A stretch of DNA of 64,000 nt from Alnus glutinosa (lineage: Eukaryota > Streptophyta > Magnoliopsida > Fagales > Betulaceae), in contig NC_084887.1 of NCBI RefSeq assembly GCF_958979055.1, forward strand, positions 26,961,544 through 27,025,543, read 5' to 3'. Below the pieces are notes generated by a model that saw only the letters and a list, made by a program, of their open reading frames with translations, was not told the DNA's origin and searched no databases. Shown here piece by piece: positions 49,923 through 61,439 of this stretch. The number at the start of each line of letters is the position of its first letter. The first letter of the stretch is position 1. The position numbers were made by a program, and so were the translations under genes.

Positions 49923-50538
49923 GATGAATTTTTTAGGCAACAACGGATTATCGTTCAATAAATTGTTTAAGAGTTTTTTCTATATTTAAATAATGAAATG
50001 TGATTTAAGAAAGCTGCTGAGTGAGAGATATCTTGATGCAGGTGATGCTTTACAGTAGTGCTTTCCATAACAGTAAAATTTTGGTTAATTCATGTGTCGA
50101 ATTTATTCTTCTTTCTTTCATTTGTTTTTGAAGATGTTAGGATCCTTGTTGAAGAACTGTTTCACCCCCGTTCACAATATTATGGTAAAAAATTTCTTTA
50201 CCAAAATCATCTCTTACTCTATATTAGCAACGAAAACCTTTCTTGTAAGTCACGACATTGATTCTGTAGCCGATATCTAATGCACCAATTACCAAAAAAA
50301 AAAAAACATCGTACACATCAAACTTTATACTATTCTATTCTTGACCCTGTAAAATTTTCCACGCTACACGTCTGAATGATGAACACTGTCGATCAACTTT
50401 GCTGCAATCTTCATTTCTGACCATCATGAGCCGACTTTTGTCTACTAGTTCTTGAGGATCATTCTCAGTTCCTATATATATATATAGATATATATATGAT
50501 CTTCAATTAGCTAGCTCGAGTTTCCTGCTACTGCACTT

Positions 50539-52210
50539 CTAGAGCTCCTCCTCTTTAAACAAGTCTAACAATGCAAGTGCCTGCCATGGATTCCGATTAG
50601 AAACTCATAATCCTGTTTCGACTTTCAAAATGAAAAATAATTTTAAGCTTAATTACCTCAGGCACGGAGAGCTGCAATCGGAACTTTGGGCCATCATAAT
50701 GGTGCAATATTGGTCTAAATGCATCTTCTTCTAAAGGTTTGCATTTCCTCTTGATTCGAATTCTAACCTGAAACATATTCAGACATTAAAAACATGTTAT
50801 TTCTTTTGAAATTAATCCTAATTCACGGAACAACAGGTGAGAGAATGTGTTCATCTTTTTTTTTTTACCTGTGCTGGAAATCTTGATTCTCCTTTGCACT
50901 TCCTGTCTTCCCATGCTGTTGGATCTATGTTTGACCCTCCAAAACTCACAGCCTTTTTTTTATTATTATTATTATTTAAAAATAATAGTTAAAAATGAAT
51001 CAATTCATGTTTTTGAAGATTTTCAAGGGCCAAGCAAATTAATGAAAATTGAGAGCAAGAGATCAACCTGGAAAACTCCATGTAGCTGGTGCGCTGTGTA
51101 GTTATAAAGAAAAAGGGGTAGGCCAGGGGTTATTGCCCTAACAGAGTCCTTATATTTCTGAGGCAGCCCTGCAAACAGAATTGGACTAGCAATGAGAATT
51201 TATGAGATTCACCGCCCTCTACTTCTACCTCAAATGCTACTTATTTCCTCTCCCCATGATGCAGATTCCGTTTACGATCCACAGTAATTAATTGTTCAAA
51301 TGGTCAAACTTATCTGTCTAAATAAATTTTAAACTGTCCGGCCAACTATTCGAACAAATGAGTTTTATATAAGTTCTTTCATATTAACCGTCTAAATTGC
51401 TAAAAGAAAATCTCAATCCCATGTCAGCCGCTGGTCCCACTCACCCTCAACCCATTTCAAAATATTAAAATTAATTGTGGTGCAGACACTGGGACGTTTG
51501 ATGTAAAATGGATGGGCCTACTAGTAGGTGAAAATCAATCCCATTTAAACTCTTGTACAAAGAAATGGTGACACATAAATTCCAATTTACAAGAATATTG
51601 TAGTTTAATACAACATAATATTGCATCCATCTGGTATTGCTGTAGATTTGAAAATGTAAATTTTTCTACGTTTTCAAACCGAACAGTTTCCAGATTTGTT
51701 TGGGTTGAGTTCAAAGCTTACTGTCTGGAGTTTGAACGGAATCCAAAGAGTAGAAAGAAGAATCACAACAAGAGTAGAGAAATTACCAAAGAGTTGGCGA
51801 CGGAGATCCTCCTGCATTGTCTCATTGTTGCATACAAAAATGAAACCGCCCAAGACCTCATTCCTGGGCAGCATTTCAGCAGGGGGAAGCGTCTTATACC
51901 ATTTATCAGGCAGCTGCTGCCCATGAAAAGGATGCTGGATTTTCATCTCAGAGAACTTGAGCGACACATCGGAAAAACGAAACTTTCTACACCGACCATC
52001 GTCGTCATCATCATCCACGTCTGCATATCTTTCTGCCATTCTCAATTCATTGTCAAACGCAACCCCCCTTGATGCAGCTGCCGACCTCCATCTATGGTAA
52101 TCATCCCTAGTTCCCACTGCCTGATGGAGCTGGAATTCATTACCCAACTGCCATAGAGAGCATCCGTTCATTGTGTTGCCCTCAATGCTAGTCTTATTGA
52201 TCATTGACAT
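50539..52210 (-). CDS. DCD (development and cell death) domain protein
   Basis: Five exons (52210-51787, 51168-51068, 50952-50869, 50767-50657, 50580-50539) encode 253 residues. The N-terminal 115 residues are low in known motifs, with an acidic ADVDDDDDDG run. The DCD domain fills the rest (about 119-245): GGFIFVCNNETMQEDLRRQL, LPQKYKDSVRAITPGLPLFL, YNYTAHQLHGVFQAVSFGG, DPTAWEDRKCKGESRFPAQV, FRPILHHYDGPKFRLQLSVP. DCD proteins (B2 and NRP types) respond to stress, pathogen or cell-death cues; molecular action is poorly known. The intron-2 acceptor (AG at 50953-50954) follows an A-rich run instead of pyrimidines. A CT microsatellite in sense lies 17 bp upstream of the ATG. All phases fit. Lack of Kelch repeats places it in the small-protein group of the family. 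Confidence 0.9.
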
Positions 52211-52222
52211 TGTGTGTCTGCT

Positions 52223-52226
<4 letters not shown>

Positions 52227-52279
<53 letters not shown>
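52227..52279. repeat. (GA)n microsatellite in leader of DCD gene
   Basis: About 26 GA units, read as CT in the sense of the DCD gene and lying just before its ATG. CT-rich leaders of this kind are common in plants and may act in promoter or leader function. Confidence 0.9.
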
Positions 52280-52283
<4 letters not shown>

Positions 52284-53286
52284 GCCAGCTAGAGAAATGA
52301 ATGACCTCTGCCAGTTTATATAGATCTTGATGAGGGTACTTTTTGGACGGACATGGTGGGCTCTTTATTTATTTATTTTTTTTTTTTTCAATATTTAGGG
52401 AGAATTTGAAAAAAAGAGTCCGCCATTGAAATTTGAAGTCCATAAAGTTATGATATGTATTTATTTTTTTGTGATTTGATTTTGAAATCTCCCTCCTCTC
52501 CTACCTTCTTTCAAAGGCTATCAATGTATTCGTTAGAACCGTCCACGGTCCACCTGGGGCCCCACGTTCTCACACGTTGCCAGAGTTAATTGGACATAGA
52601 CAAGGCAAGAAGTTATAAAAGATCTAATTTTGAAAGAGTCGAAATTGGATCAGTAAAATAAACTTCCCTCCACAATGATAATGCTTGTTTTATTACGTCC
52701 ACTACCACTTAAAACAAGTGTTGCACTCATTGATTAGGATCTAATGGTCAATTTTGGCATCGTTAATGTAAATTTGGCTTTCCCTAGTCACTATTTCTTG
52801 CCCCTCAAGGCCCTACCAATAATAAAATGTCATTATTTCTTACCCCCATACCAGCAAATTATATACTTACACAACGCAAAATTAATGTGTTAGGATTATA
52901 TAATCTTATATTTATATTTCAACACGACTCAAACTCGACGTAAGCGTTGGCAATTTTAAATATAATCCCCGAACCTAACACGAAATTAGCAAGTTAGGGT
53001 TAAAAAGTCGGACCCGTTTAATTAAATGGATCAGATTAAGATTGATCTGCATAGTCTTATACTCATGCCTCGATATGACTTGAACTCGATATGTAAACAC
53101 GAATTGTTACCCCTAAGTAAAACGTCAAATGATTAATTAAATTGAGCAATACAGATGTATAATTGAAGAGAATCTAAATCTGCAAGTGCTACCGAGTCTC
53201 ATAAATGGATAAAAGCTTTATGTAGAATACGTTCTTGCAAGGAAAAATGCATTCAAAAACTTATATATAAATAATTAAAATTGTAC
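52280..53286. other. Intergenic and promoter region of DCD gene
   Basis: The minus-strand promoter of the DCD gene lies here; no certain TATA box was assigned. AT-rich, with GACACGACTCAAACTCGA-like motifs around 52920-53100 similar to hAT-like element bodies. No gene is seen. Confidence 0.45.
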
Positions 53287-56200
53287 CTAAAGGTGGCCAC
53301 AGTCAAATTGAGTATGAGCAGTTGAGTCACTAAAGAGAGCCATTATCAAGATGTTACATACAAATCCAACTAGCAACGATGGAGGTTTGACTTGCAAACT
53401 ACATAGATAAGTTTGTGTTGACAGCCACACCAATCTCATCCTCCGTTCTTTCACATATTCATCGAATGCTTCTCCAACTTTGTGGACTATCACTTGCCTT
53501 CCATCTGTTTTAACATCAATTTCATGCATCTTTTGTGCCAAGCATCTTGCCAAGACAATTGCGTCTTCTATGCCTGCTGAGCCACCCTGTCCCAAGAACG
53601 GACCCATCACATGCATGGCATCCCCGGCCACCGTCACCGTCCCTTTTCGAAAACTCCCGACTAGTATCTCCCACGGCGCACGATATCTTAAGCGTGTGAG
53701 AGAGAGAGAATCGCGGTCACAGTTTGTTATCATGCCAACCAGTTCTGCAGGGAAACCTTTAGTTGACTCAAGAGCCAGCTGGTGAATGAGCTCTGGATCC
53801 TTTGCAACGGCTGAACCTGTTCATGTCACAAATAAAACACCATTACTGAAAATTCAAGGCAATAACAACACAATCACTGGAAGATACGATCGATTGAAGG
53901 GATCTTTAAGAGTGTACCTTTGGGATTCACTTTCAGAGTTACAAACCAATAGACCAACTGACTGTCAACTGGAATCCTTCCAATTATACTGTCGTCGCCC
54001 CAGACTTGGACAAATTCGTAGCCGAAATCATGACCATTTGCAAACTTGGTAAAACCTCTAACCTCTGATAATGGCAAAAGCTTTGGTTGTTTTAGCTGAA
54101 GAAAGTTTGCAACGACTGAGTTGGCTCCATCGCATCCAATCAGAACCTGTGATATGATAAGTGAAAGATAAAATTTTTTAAAGTATATTATTTTCATCAT
54201 TATCTTGATTGTTACTACCTTGACTCTTAATAATTCAGATGGGTGTTTGAATTTTATTTTGCCAAATGCAATTAATGGCTATAAACTAGTTTTGTTAATC
54301 TGTTTCCAAGCATTTGATCATCAGCCTCAGGCCCTCAATAAAGTCTCCATAACTCAAAGCAATTGACTGACACAACTAATGAATTGGTCTCATCAATGAT
54401 TATGTAGATTCATGGAGGAAAAAACAAAAACAAAATTCTACAAGGAACTATGAGAACAGCAAAGTAATCCTTGTAGAATTCCATAACCAAGTAAAGAGAT
54501 GAAAGCATAGATAGAAAAGACCAAGAAATTATAGAGCTTTACAGGTGATTTCAACGAAGATTTCAAACGTAACAAATCCCTTAATTTAGAGTAAACAAAT
54601 CACCATTCTATCCTTATCAATCCTAAATGATTTGTAAACCAAACTGGACACAATAAATTATTCCAAGGACCCTCAAAGTTGGTAATTATGAGAACCGCAA
54701 AGTGATACTCACAATAACTACACAGGGTAATGAAATAATACCTTAGCCTTCATGGAACTTCCATTTTGGAGTTGAATGATTGAATAGGAAGTTAACGGGT
54801 CTTGTGAAACCGAGAGTACTTGGCATCCAAGCCGTATTGTGCCTGGAGGCAAGCTTTCTGCAAGGCTTGTGATGAGATCACTCCGCCTCAAGCATCGAGT
54901 TTCTGCCCCTTTCCTGCACATATCGTTGATTTTTTACTCACTCTTTGCATCTTCGAAATTATTATATTGTCATCCATCGATTGGTTTGAAACTTGTTGAA
55001 TTAAGTTTTACACAATTTGCAGAAAAAGCCTCTGCACACACGTGAAAGATGGCAAAACTAAAAGCATAACAACTTACCCGAGGGACATTTCTTGTTGCTT
55101 GCCGTTAGTAAGCCATATGTCTTGTGCCCTGCGTGCGTTTAATATTGACATAAGAAACATATGTAATGGGTCTTTTAGACTTTCAGTTGGTGTGCGTTTT
55201 GTAATTGGGTTGTACTTGTCCGTCCTCCAAATAGGGTTATATTCGAGCCGAGCCGAGTCAAGTATTGAATATTTAAGTTTAGCTCATTAAATTTTATTTC
55301 AAATACGAGTTGAACTCAATCTTATGATGAACTGTTTGATGAACTTATTTATTTCTTATATAAAGTAAATATCATGATTGTTTATCTTTCTTTAAATCCA
55401 AACTAATAATTAATTAATCAAGTATTGTTAAAAATTTATCATTTGAGTTAATTAAATAAATTAACTTAAATCTTAAATAATATAATCTCAAGTTTATATG
55501 TATGTATATAAATTCATTATGCATATACACAAATGACGCGCGTGCATACACACACATATAACCACACATACTACTATAAAACTAAACTTACAACCGGTCC
55601 ATAATTCAAGTTATATCTATCGTATTAGGAAGATAATTCATTTTTACTTGAGATGTTGTTCTTGCAAAAATTAAAATAATACGGGAAAAAAATTGTAAAA
55701 ATGAAATAATACAAACTTATCCGAGTCGAGCCGAGTTTATACGAGTATGTCTAATTTAATATTCGAACATATTATTATATTCACGAATGGTTCATTTATA
55801 ATTTGAACGGATACCGAATTGAGTTTAACTGACCGAGTTCACGAGGGATTAGGCTCATCTTACACCCCTACCTCCAAACAACCCTCCTTGTATGATCCCC
55901 AATTTTCATCAAATCCAATTACTGCTACAATTTCCTTTCATCAATCAATTCAATCCAACCAATCATCATACATCATTGTTCATTTGAAAAAGAAAGCCCA
56001 ATTAAAATGAATACCCAATTAAACCCAATATGAAAACGACTCCAATTGTGATGTCGCGGGCGGTGCAGTGTTGTGATGAAAGTAGTGTTTTTATGAGAGG
56101 AAAGGGTTATACCGTTGTAAATGGAGGGCAGTTTTTCTGAGGTTTGAGCCAACGCCAAGCTGATCAAGGGCACGCCAACCATTTGTCCGGATAGTTATAC

Positions 56201-56421
56201 CTGCTCCGGTGGCCCGCAGTGACTCCGATTTTTCTAAAACCAAACTCTTAATACCTTTCCTGAGCAATTCATATATATTCCATAAATAAATAAATATTGA
56301 CAGGGATTAATGATAGGAAGAAAAGAATAAGAAGAAGAAACCTGTGAAGAGCAAGAGCAGTAGCAAGGCCGCAAATGCCACCGCCGGATATTATGATCTC
56401 TATCTCTTCTACTTTATCCAT
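53287..56421 (-). CDS. FAD-dependent monooxygenase (CTF2A/MO1-like), tandem copy 1
   Basis: Six exons (56421-56342, 56259-56113, 55128-55078, 54913-54742, 54146-53918, 53816-53287) encode 402 residues. The Rossmann FAD-binding motif is at residues 9-22 (IIISGGGICGLATAL; the usual Val or Ala before the glycines is Ser, and Cys replaces Ala). Next come EKSESLRATGAGI, then VLIGCDGANSVVANFL, the DG motif. The second FAD motif VTVAGDAMHVMGPFLGQGGS is near residue 290, followed by GIEDAIVLARCL. The C-terminus has a hydrophobic stretch LLVGFVCNILIMALF. This is the class A flavoprotein hydroxylase family to which MO1 and CTF2A belong; substrate is unknown. Exon sizes are near-identical to the neighbour at 57869-61332, showing tandem duplication. 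Intron 2 contains a hAT-like element. It is intact. Confidence 0.92.
55232..55870. mobile_element. hAT-like non-autonomous element in intron 2 of monooxygenase copy 1
   Basis: The 639-bp element begins TAGGGTTATA and ends TTACACCCCTA, and is flanked by an exact 8-bp target duplication CCTCCAAA (55224-55231 and 55871-55878), the hAT size. The body has GAGCCGAGCC motifs like the nested element at 4827-6065, suggesting one family. It has no coding capacity. Confidence 0.85.
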
Positions 56422-56859
56422 TTTTTTTTTCTCTCTTCTCCAATTTCTCACTGTCAGATGATTTGATCCCAGTGGTCTTTAATGGGTGTTTGAAAGCACC
56501 AATTATTAGTTTATAGATCTTGTCTTGTCGTTTTTAAGATTGTAATTGATGGACCACTACTTTGAAAATGCCAATTACTTTATAAATAAATAAAATCCTA
56601 TGATGTCTTACGAGAAATTTGAAAACCACCTCTTTGAATAACAAATTAAGGGGTCATTTTCTTCTTCGGGGTAACCAAGGGTTACTTTTTTATATACGGT
56701 AATACTATCAAAAAAAAAAAAAAAAAAACTTTTATTATTGTATCGTTCATTTAAAATTGATGTGACTTTTAAAATTTATTATTAGATTAAAATCTAATAG
56801 TGACATGTGATTCATTTTAAATTCAATATAATAGTAGTTTTAAAAGCATTATTTGGAGA
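56422..56859. other. Promoter side of monooxygenase copy 1
   Basis: No gene. A small decayed inverted-repeat element with AATACTATC, GACTTTTAAAATTTATTATTA and AGTAGTTTTAAAAGC motifs lies at about 56698-56850. Confidence 0.45.
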
Positions 56860-57819
56860 TCGAACCGAGATATCTGTTTGCTAAATGGTTCGGACATGAA
56901 AATATCTCCGAGAGAAATAGCGAGACCACATAAAGGACCCATGATGTTCATTCAAAGGACTGTTCAATGAAGGGTTCGAACGTTGGCTAATCTCAACCTT
57001 TCGATAGGATGTTGTAATTGGGAAGTCCAAATGCCGAACGTCAACATAGGACGTTCGGGTGCTAATTCGAACCACTCGAAGTAATCGTCTAAGGAGGTGA
57101 GCCAACCTTGAAAGGCGTAGGGGTCGAGTTTACCATGAAAATCAAGTACATCAATACGAACCCGTTTCGTCGCTTCATCCAATCGATTATCAAAGCTCTC
57201 GAAATAGGGATTTGTCTCCCCCCGATGGTACTATGGTCTCGCAATGGTCTGATGGCCAGCAGCATATCCAGACTCATGAAAGGCTGCTGTAAAGGTATGT
57301 TGTGTGGATTGTCTTCTCCGTTCTAATCTTCTCCCTCCAATTGAGTCTTTTGCAACTTTGCTTCTTTGTCAACCTTCTTTTCTCTAGAGCCTTCCGATTT
57401 TTCAAGGAGGTGGCTCCATTTGATTGACTAAGCCCAACAATAAGTCATCCAGTTATTGCTGGGTGAGGTAGGTAGCCAATCAACTTGCTCTGATAACAAA
57501 TTGATGCAACAGAAATTAAAATAGATTGGAAATTATAAGAAAAGTCTTTGCTAATATGGAGTCTCACCAAACTAATAATAGAGAAGAAGAAGCCAAATCT
57601 CACTAGGGAGAGGAGTCACACCTCAAAGAGAAAAGAATAAAAAAATTATTATTCATCAATTTTTTGCCTCCATTGGGATACAAAAGGCCAAAAGGGTGCT
57701 TACATAGCTTTAGGGCAAATCTAACCCTAATTTGCCTGACTTTGGGCCTAAGCCCTTATTTAACCGACTAACTCACTGACTTGGGCTAAGCCCCTTATTG
57801 GATTAAAAAAGAAACAACA
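56860..57819 (-). mobile_element. Ty3/Gypsy-type LTR retrotransposon fossil, partial
   Basis: An old, broken fragment on the minus strand. An LTR-like unit of about 317 bp (57819-about 57503) starts TGTTGTTTC. It is followed by a leader with a TTATCAGAGC-type primer-binding region, then a gag-like portion down to about 56860. The rest of the element and the second LTR are absent. Several breaks are present. It lies between the two monooxygenase genes. Confidence 0.7.
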
Positions 57820-57868
57820 CTAAATAAAAGAATATAGTGGCAATAGCTGCTGACGCCTTCAATAGGTC

Positions 57869-58684
57869 TTAAAGGCGGCCACAATCATATCGACTATGAC
57901 CACCTGGGTCTCTAAAGAGAGCAGCCATGACGACGATAGAAAGCAACTTCAATGGCAACGGCGAAGAATCAACCAATAATTTCCCCGCGAGATAAGTTTG
58001 TGCAGACAACCACACGAGTCTCATCCTCCTCTCCTTCACATACGCGTCCAGTGCCTCTCCAACTTTTTGCACGACCATCGTCTCCCTTCCATTTCTTTCC
58101 AAGTTCACCTCATGCAACTTCGGAGCCAAGCATCTAGCAAGCACAACAGCATCTTCAAGAGCTGCCGAGCCACCCTGACCAAGGAACGGGCCCATTATAT
58201 GCATTGCATCCCCTGCTACAGTCACGCTTCCTTTCCGAAACCTTCCCAATAGTACGTCCCATGGCTCACGATATCTTATGTGTGTGAGAGACAGTGAATT
58301 GTCGTCACTGCCATTAATCATCTCTGTCATCTCTGTAGGGAAGCCTTCTGTTAACTCCAAAGCAAACTGTCTAATAAGCTTTGGATCTTTCCAAACATTT
58401 GAATCTGTTGAAATAAATCATAAATAGTAACCATTAGGAAAGATTAATGCAAATTAAATTAAGGCCCCGATAATTCATTACTTTTACAATCATACTCATA
58501 AACTTTAAAAAGTGTCAATTTAGTTCATCGATATTTCAATCTGTTTTAATTTTAACCTACTATTAAAAAATTTCGTTAAATTCTAACGAAAATGTGTCAA
58601 AATTTCTAAATTATCACTCCTGTTTTTTTAGGAGTTGGTCATGATTGAACAGAATTTGTAAAAATATGTATATCTGAATCTTTG

Positions 58685-58715
<31 letters not shown>

Positions 58716-61149
58716 AAAAAAAAAAAAAAAACAAAAATATTTTAAAATTTTTGACAAGATTTAACAAAAAAAAAATTAATGATGGGATAAAATTGAAAGG
58801 TGAATAGATTAAATTAATACATTTTAAAATTTAAAAGTATAATTATAAAAGTGATAAAGATAATGACTTTTAAATTAATTAAGCACGTACGTATGGCGTC
58901 TATTGATCTTTGTGTACGCACCTTGAGGGTAAACTTGCACAAGTACGGTCCAGTAAACCAACGTTTCAGTAATAGTAGCTCTTCCAAGCATGACTTGACC
59001 CTTCATTTGGCGCATGCCATCGGTCCCAAATCCATGCCCATTTGGATAATTTGTAAAGCCTCTCACCGAACATACTTTGGATAAAAGCTTCGGAGGCTTT
59101 AGCTCCAGAAAATCCCCAATCACTGAGTTGCCTCCATCACATCCAATCACAACCTGTGAGGAGTAAATGATGTATTATTAATACTTTAACTCAAATTGTG
59201 AAACATGTCATTGTTGGCTAAAGAAACCAAGGAAGAATATAAGAAAAGAATTCAATACCAATATTTATTTTTTATTTTTTATTTTTTATTAATAATAATA
59301 ATAATTGAAGAAGATTGATAATGAATGGTACCCATAAAATAAAAATCCAAATGGTGTAAATGAGAGGAAAAGAGTAGGTACGCACCTTAGCCTTAATTAT
59401 GCTTCCATCATGCATATCAAGGATTGGAGTTGAAGTGTGTGCGTCCAATTTGATTGAGATTATGTCGCATCCAAACCGAATTGTGCCAACCGGCAGATGA
59501 GCTGCCAGCAATTCAACTAATTTACTCCGTTCTACACACCGAAATTCTCCATCCCTGTCCAAATAGTATCAAAATATATAAATAAATTAATTAATAAACT
59601 TTTATTTTATACACCGAGTTTATATTTTTTTTTTTTAAATATATGCAGACGTAGAAACAGTTAAAAAGTGATTTTGAATGGAAAATAAAATGCTCTATAT
59701 ACTTACGAGACGGGTGATTCTTTCTGCTTTCCACTGTCAAGCCACATGGCCCGTGCCCTGTCATCAACAGTAAAAGTAAGCCTTGTGATTTATTCATTAT
59801 TCATGATAAAGCAATTCAGCCCACTAATAGCACTTTCAATGACTTATACATTTTTATATGTAAAATGATTAATCAAAATTTGTTATATCTATTTTAATTA
59901 AGGGGTTTTAAAAGATATCATACGTCCGATTATCTATTATTGCACTATATCATTTGTATATATATATATATTATTCTTTCTTTATCTTAATTCTAACACA
60001 TTTTTCCAATGAAAAGTTTTTTTTTTTTTTTTTTTATTTTTTATAATTATTTACTATAAAGTCGACAAATTTTTTGTTCTCATTTACGCGGTTCGTATGA
60101 GTGTGACCTTAAAATGATAAATATAAATTTTGTCATATAAACATACTCTGAAATACAATTTCTCAGATTCAGAGATATATTATAATATTGCTACGACGAT
60201 AAATGAGTTTAGGTAAGAGAGAGGGGGGAGAGAAAGAGGATAAAAGAAAGAAAAACAAATAAAATAAAAAAAGATATGTAGTTCTTTTTGAGGAAAGCAT
60301 AAAAGCTTGCCTGGACGTTCTTGGTTCTGACATACGGACTATCGCCAACCGGGACCTTGTGGGTCACGTGGAAGGAATCAGAACGAGTTCTTGAAACCCC
60401 AAGAGGCTTGGTGCTAGTGAGGAAGGAGTGGCAGTTCAAGGGCTTTTTCAAGGCGAGTGTTGAGGTTTCAAGATATCTTGCAGCATCTTAGGTTTTGGGC
60501 ATGAAGAAGAGGAGGAAGGCGCCAGAGGGAGATGGAAGTGAAGAAGGGAAGAAGGCGCGAGAATGAAATAAAATTATATAAAATGGAATGGCACATGGAA
60601 TTTAGGCGTTAAAATTTGGAGATAGAATCTGACGAGAGTTATTTTGCTGAAATGATGGAGAGTTTGATGCAGGGAAGAGATAAATAAGTTTCACCAATAT
60701 TTGGTGAAATTTTTGAAATAGCCAAATCAATACAGATGCCATTAAGCCATTGAAGATGCTCTAAAGGTCACAATTCGAATTGGTACGTGTATTGAATTTG
60801 TAAAAGAAATCGTTTTACAAAAATTAAAGAATATTTTTCTGGTTAACTAAAATGTTTTGAGTTCGACCATAATTTAATTTTCTGTGTACAAATCACTGTA
60901 GAAATAGAAAAAACGTTTTTCAAAAAGCAAACAATCGGAGCATTGAATGGGGAGGAAGAGAGGGAAAGAGGGCGTACAGTTGAAAAGTGAGGGCAGTTTG
61001 TCTGAGCTCTGAAGCAATACCCAGCTGCTCAAGGGCACGCCAACCATTAGCCTGAATACCAATACCGCCTCCAGTTGCTCTCAGAGACTCTGATCTTTCC
61101 AAGACTACACTTGCAATACCCTTCCTGCATGCACGCCAAGTGAATCATC

Positions 61150-61208
<59 letters not shown>

Positions 61209-61332
61209 GGCATATAATTAAGACCCATATCTATTAAGAAGACAAAACAAACCTATGAAGAGCAAGTGCGGTGGCAAGCCCACAGATGCCACCTCCGACG
61301 ATTACAATCTCCATCTCTTCAACTCCTTCCAT
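57869..61332 (-). CDS. FAD-dependent monooxygenase (CTF2A/MO1-like), tandem copy 2
   Basis: Six exons (61332-61253, 61124-60978, 59757-59707, 59554-59386, 59153-58922, 58404-57869) encode 404 residues. The FAD-binding fold is textbook: EIVIVGGGICGLATALAL at residues 8-25, then ERSESLRATGGGIGIQANGW. The DG motif is VVIGCDGGNSVIGDFLEL. The second FAD motif is VTVAGDAMHIMGPFLGQGGS, then ALEDAVVLARCL. Exon lengths 80, 147 and 51 are identical to copy 1 and later ones differ by one or two codons. C-terminal LLSIVVMAALFRDPGG is hydrophobic. The start follows the family N-terminus; the in-frame extension upstream is leader sequence containing a TATA box. Intron 2 (1.22 kb) carries a POLLENLESS3-like fragment and MITE remains. 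It is intact. Substrate is unknown. Confidence 0.92.
58690..58711. repeat. (AT)n microsatellite in intron 5 of monooxygenase copy 2
   Basis: A short AT dinucleotide run followed by poly-A, in the intron between exons 5 and 6. Confidence 0.85.
60301..60520 (-). pseudogene. POLLENLESS3/SDI-type TPR gene first-exon fragment
   Basis: In the sense of the host gene, the frame reads FHVTHKVPVGDSPYVRTKNV followed by Gln. This is the hallmark start of the MS5/POLLENLESS3 and SDI family of TPR proteins (FHVVHKVPxGDSPYVRAK in relatives). The exon-like piece ends CAG followed by GCAAGC, then homology stops, so the TPR region is missing. Upstream sequence (SFLTSTKPLGVSRTRSDS) is less conserved. It sits inside intron 2 of monooxygenase copy 2, close to a GAGCAT-type MITE end at 60743-60763, and may have been carried in by a transposon. 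Confidence 0.72.
60743..60763. mobile_element. Right end of a GAGCAT-type Harbinger MITE, fragment
   Basis: GCCATTGAAGATGCTC followed by TAA is the inverse of a GAGCATCTTCAATGGC end. No left partner was found within 900 bp. Confidence 0.42.
61172..61206. repeat. (TA)n/(GA)n compound microsatellite in intron 1 of monooxygenase copy 2
   Basis: A TA run at 61150-61171 passes directly into about 17 GA units. Confidence 0.9.
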
Positions 61333-61430
61333 TTCGATCTCGATCTTTCTTTCTGCTACTTGCTCTGTTTTCTCTATCAATAAGCACTCGACACCTCTTT
61401 TCTTTCCACCGGCATGCACGGATATACTCA

Positions 61431-61438
61431 TATATATA
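61431..61438 (-). promoter_or_regulatory. TATA box of monooxygenase copy 2
   Basis: TATATATA on the minus strand lies about 100 bp before the ATG at 61332. Confidence 0.5.
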
Positions 61439-61439
61439 A

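Larger units (their letters stand above)
48295..50538. other. Intergenic between VPS9 and DCD genes, with MITEs
   Basis: Likely VPS9 leader and promoter to about 48590. A GAGTAATGCTA-ended MITE lies at 48595-48803 and a GGGTCCGTTTGGG-ended element at about 49301-49922. No gene is seen; AT-rich frames near 50058-50280 are not supported. Confidence 0.5.
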
